DNA of 53,087 bases from Caulobacteraceae bacterium (lineage in GTDB: Bacteria; Pseudomonadota; Alphaproteobacteria; Caulobacterales; Caulobacteraceae). A program made the translations under genes and the position numbers. Below the pieces are notes generated by a model. It saw only the letters and a list, made by a program, of their open reading frames with translations, made no database searches and was not told the origin of the DNA. Shown piece by piece: positions 52,483-53,087 of the stretch; position 1 is the first letter of the stretch, and each line of letters starts with the position of its first letter. Location of the stretch: contig JAUJMO010000001.1 of the NCBI GenBank assembly GCA_030446805.1, positions 1,285,793 through 1,338,879 of the forward strand. The letters are read 5' to 3'.

Positions 52483-53087
52483 ATGAAGCGAGCCCTACTG
52501 ATCTCCGCCGCTCTCGCCACCACTTTCACGGGCACGCTGGCCCAAGCGCAGAGCTATGGATACGACTACGATGACCGTCGTGAAGAGCGCCGGGAACGTC
52601 GCCAGGAGCGCCGCGAAGAGCTCCGCGAGCGACGGGAGGAGCTGCGCGAACATCGCCAGTACCAACGCGGCCAGTATCTGCCGCACTCCTACCGCAACCA
52701 GAACTATGTGGTGACGGACTATGGCCGATACGGCTTGTCCGCCCCGCCCCGCGGGTACCAGTACTATCGCTCGGGGAACAACATCCTACTGACGGCCATC
52801 ACCAGCGGCCTCATCGGCGCGGTGATCTCCAGCGTTCTCGGCAACAACAATCAGGGCTACAAACAGCCCAGCTACGGCTACGGCCAGCAGACGTATGGCG
52901 GCTACGGGCAGCCCAGCTATGGCTACGGCCAGCCCAGCTATGGCTACGGCCAGCCGAGCTACGGCTACGGCCAACCTAGCTACGGTTACTCCAAGCCGAA
53001 CTATGGCTACGGCCAGCCCAGCTACGGCTACGGCTACGGCTACGCCAAGCCCAGCTATGGCTATGACCAACCCAGCTATGGCTACGG
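52483..53087 (+). CDS. RcnB-like periplasmic protein with Tyr/Gly repeats (3' end missing)
   Basis: A gene open to the right edge. AGGAG precedes the ATG by seven bases. The signal peptide ends AQAQ. The mature chain has a charged Arg/Glu helix ([17 protein letters not shown] and on), then a RcnB-family block ([43 protein letters not shown]), then a repeat tail of PSYGYGQ heptapeptides, at least seven units to the edge. RcnB in E. coli is a periplasmic protein needed for nickel/cobalt homeostasis; family members in other bacteria lack known roles. The repeat tail is unlike that of E. coli RcnB. The length of the tail and the stop are unknown. Confidence 0.8.
   Translation, partial: MKRALLISAALATTFTGTLAQAQSYGYDYDDRREERRERRQERREELRERREELREHRQYQRGQYLPHSYRNQNYVVTDYGRYGLSAPPRGYQYYRSGNNILLTAITSGLIGAVISSVLGNNNQGYKQPSYGYGQQTYGGYGQPSYGYGQPSYGYGQPSYGYGQPSYGYSKPNYGYGQPSYGYGYGYAKPSYGYDQPSYGY
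52855..53087 (+). repeat. 21-bp tandem repeat coding for PSYGYGQ
   Basis: CCCAGCTA(T/C)GGCTACGGC-type units in near-perfect tandem run to the window edge, with variants ([19 protein letters not shown]). In frame with the RcnB-like gene; unit number could vary between strains. Confidence 0.85.

Overview
The window is about 53 kb of chromosomal DNA from a high-GC alphaproteobacterium, most likely a member of the Caulobacterales (Caulobacter, Phenylobacterium or Brevundimonas group). That placement is inferred from gene content: a GTP-type PEP carboxykinase, a PtsP nitrogen-PTS enzyme I, UbiG, DUF1178, a comF-grxC-nitrilase cluster, a PHA-granule-region protein, a large TonB-dependent receptor, a RcnB-like protein, a near absence of A/T-rich intergenic DNA and many GTG/TTG starts that overlap the preceding stop. 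I saw no rRNA, tRNA, CRISPR array, phage or intact insertion sequence. Both ends cut through genes.

Region by region. 1-5.3 kb: the 3' part of a poly-HAMP hybrid histidine kinase, translationally coupled to a REC-kinase-REC hybrid. 5.3-9.7 kb (minus): a ydbH-ynbE-ydbL operon, whose E. coli equivalent bridges the inner and outer membranes for phospholipid transport, followed by an extra two-helix membrane protein. 9.8-15.2 kb: an M23 peptidase with a Lys/Ala repeat region, then a run of small secreted, lipidated or cysteine-containing proteins, including a 38-residue Cys-rich peptide and a Cys4 protein behind two palindromes that look like an iron-type operator. 15.5-18.1 kb: clpB. 18.4-24.3 kb: PHA-region protein, lipoprotein, SDR oxidoreductase, M28 peptidase, an Asn/Gly repeat protein with curlin-like motifs, a TadG-like protein and a Gly/Gln-rich secreted protein. 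24.3-31 kb: secA divergent from a parvulin lipoprotein, an ABC exporter pair and mutT.

30.9-37 kb: a methyltransferase whose 3' end runs through an inverted-repeat element, then comF, grxC, a nitrilase and DUF1178 reading right, tspO and ubiG reading left, and lysC reading right. 37-44.6 kb (minus): TonB-dependent receptor, ada, lysA, a frameshifted membrane-protein remnant and pckG. 44.7-53 kb: ptsP, a RodZ-like protein, an M19 dipeptidase, a remnant resembling an OmpA C-terminus, an MFS symporter, a secreted M20D amidohydrolase and a RcnB-like protein with Tyr/Gly repeats cut by the window end.

Themes: envelope biogenesis and export dominate (YdbH system, SecA, parvulin, M23, RodZ, TonB receptor, several low-complexity secreted proteins). 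They are mixed with lysine-pathway genes (lysC, lysA), ubiquinone synthesis, thiol or glutathione handling (grxC with a Nit-type amidase) and DNA or nucleotide repair (ada, mutT). No obvious defence island or biosynthetic cluster is present. The best candidates for undescribed biology are the small secreted Cys-rich peptide, the Cys4 protein with its dyad operator, the curlin-like Cys repeat protein and the Tyr/Gly-repeat RcnB relative.
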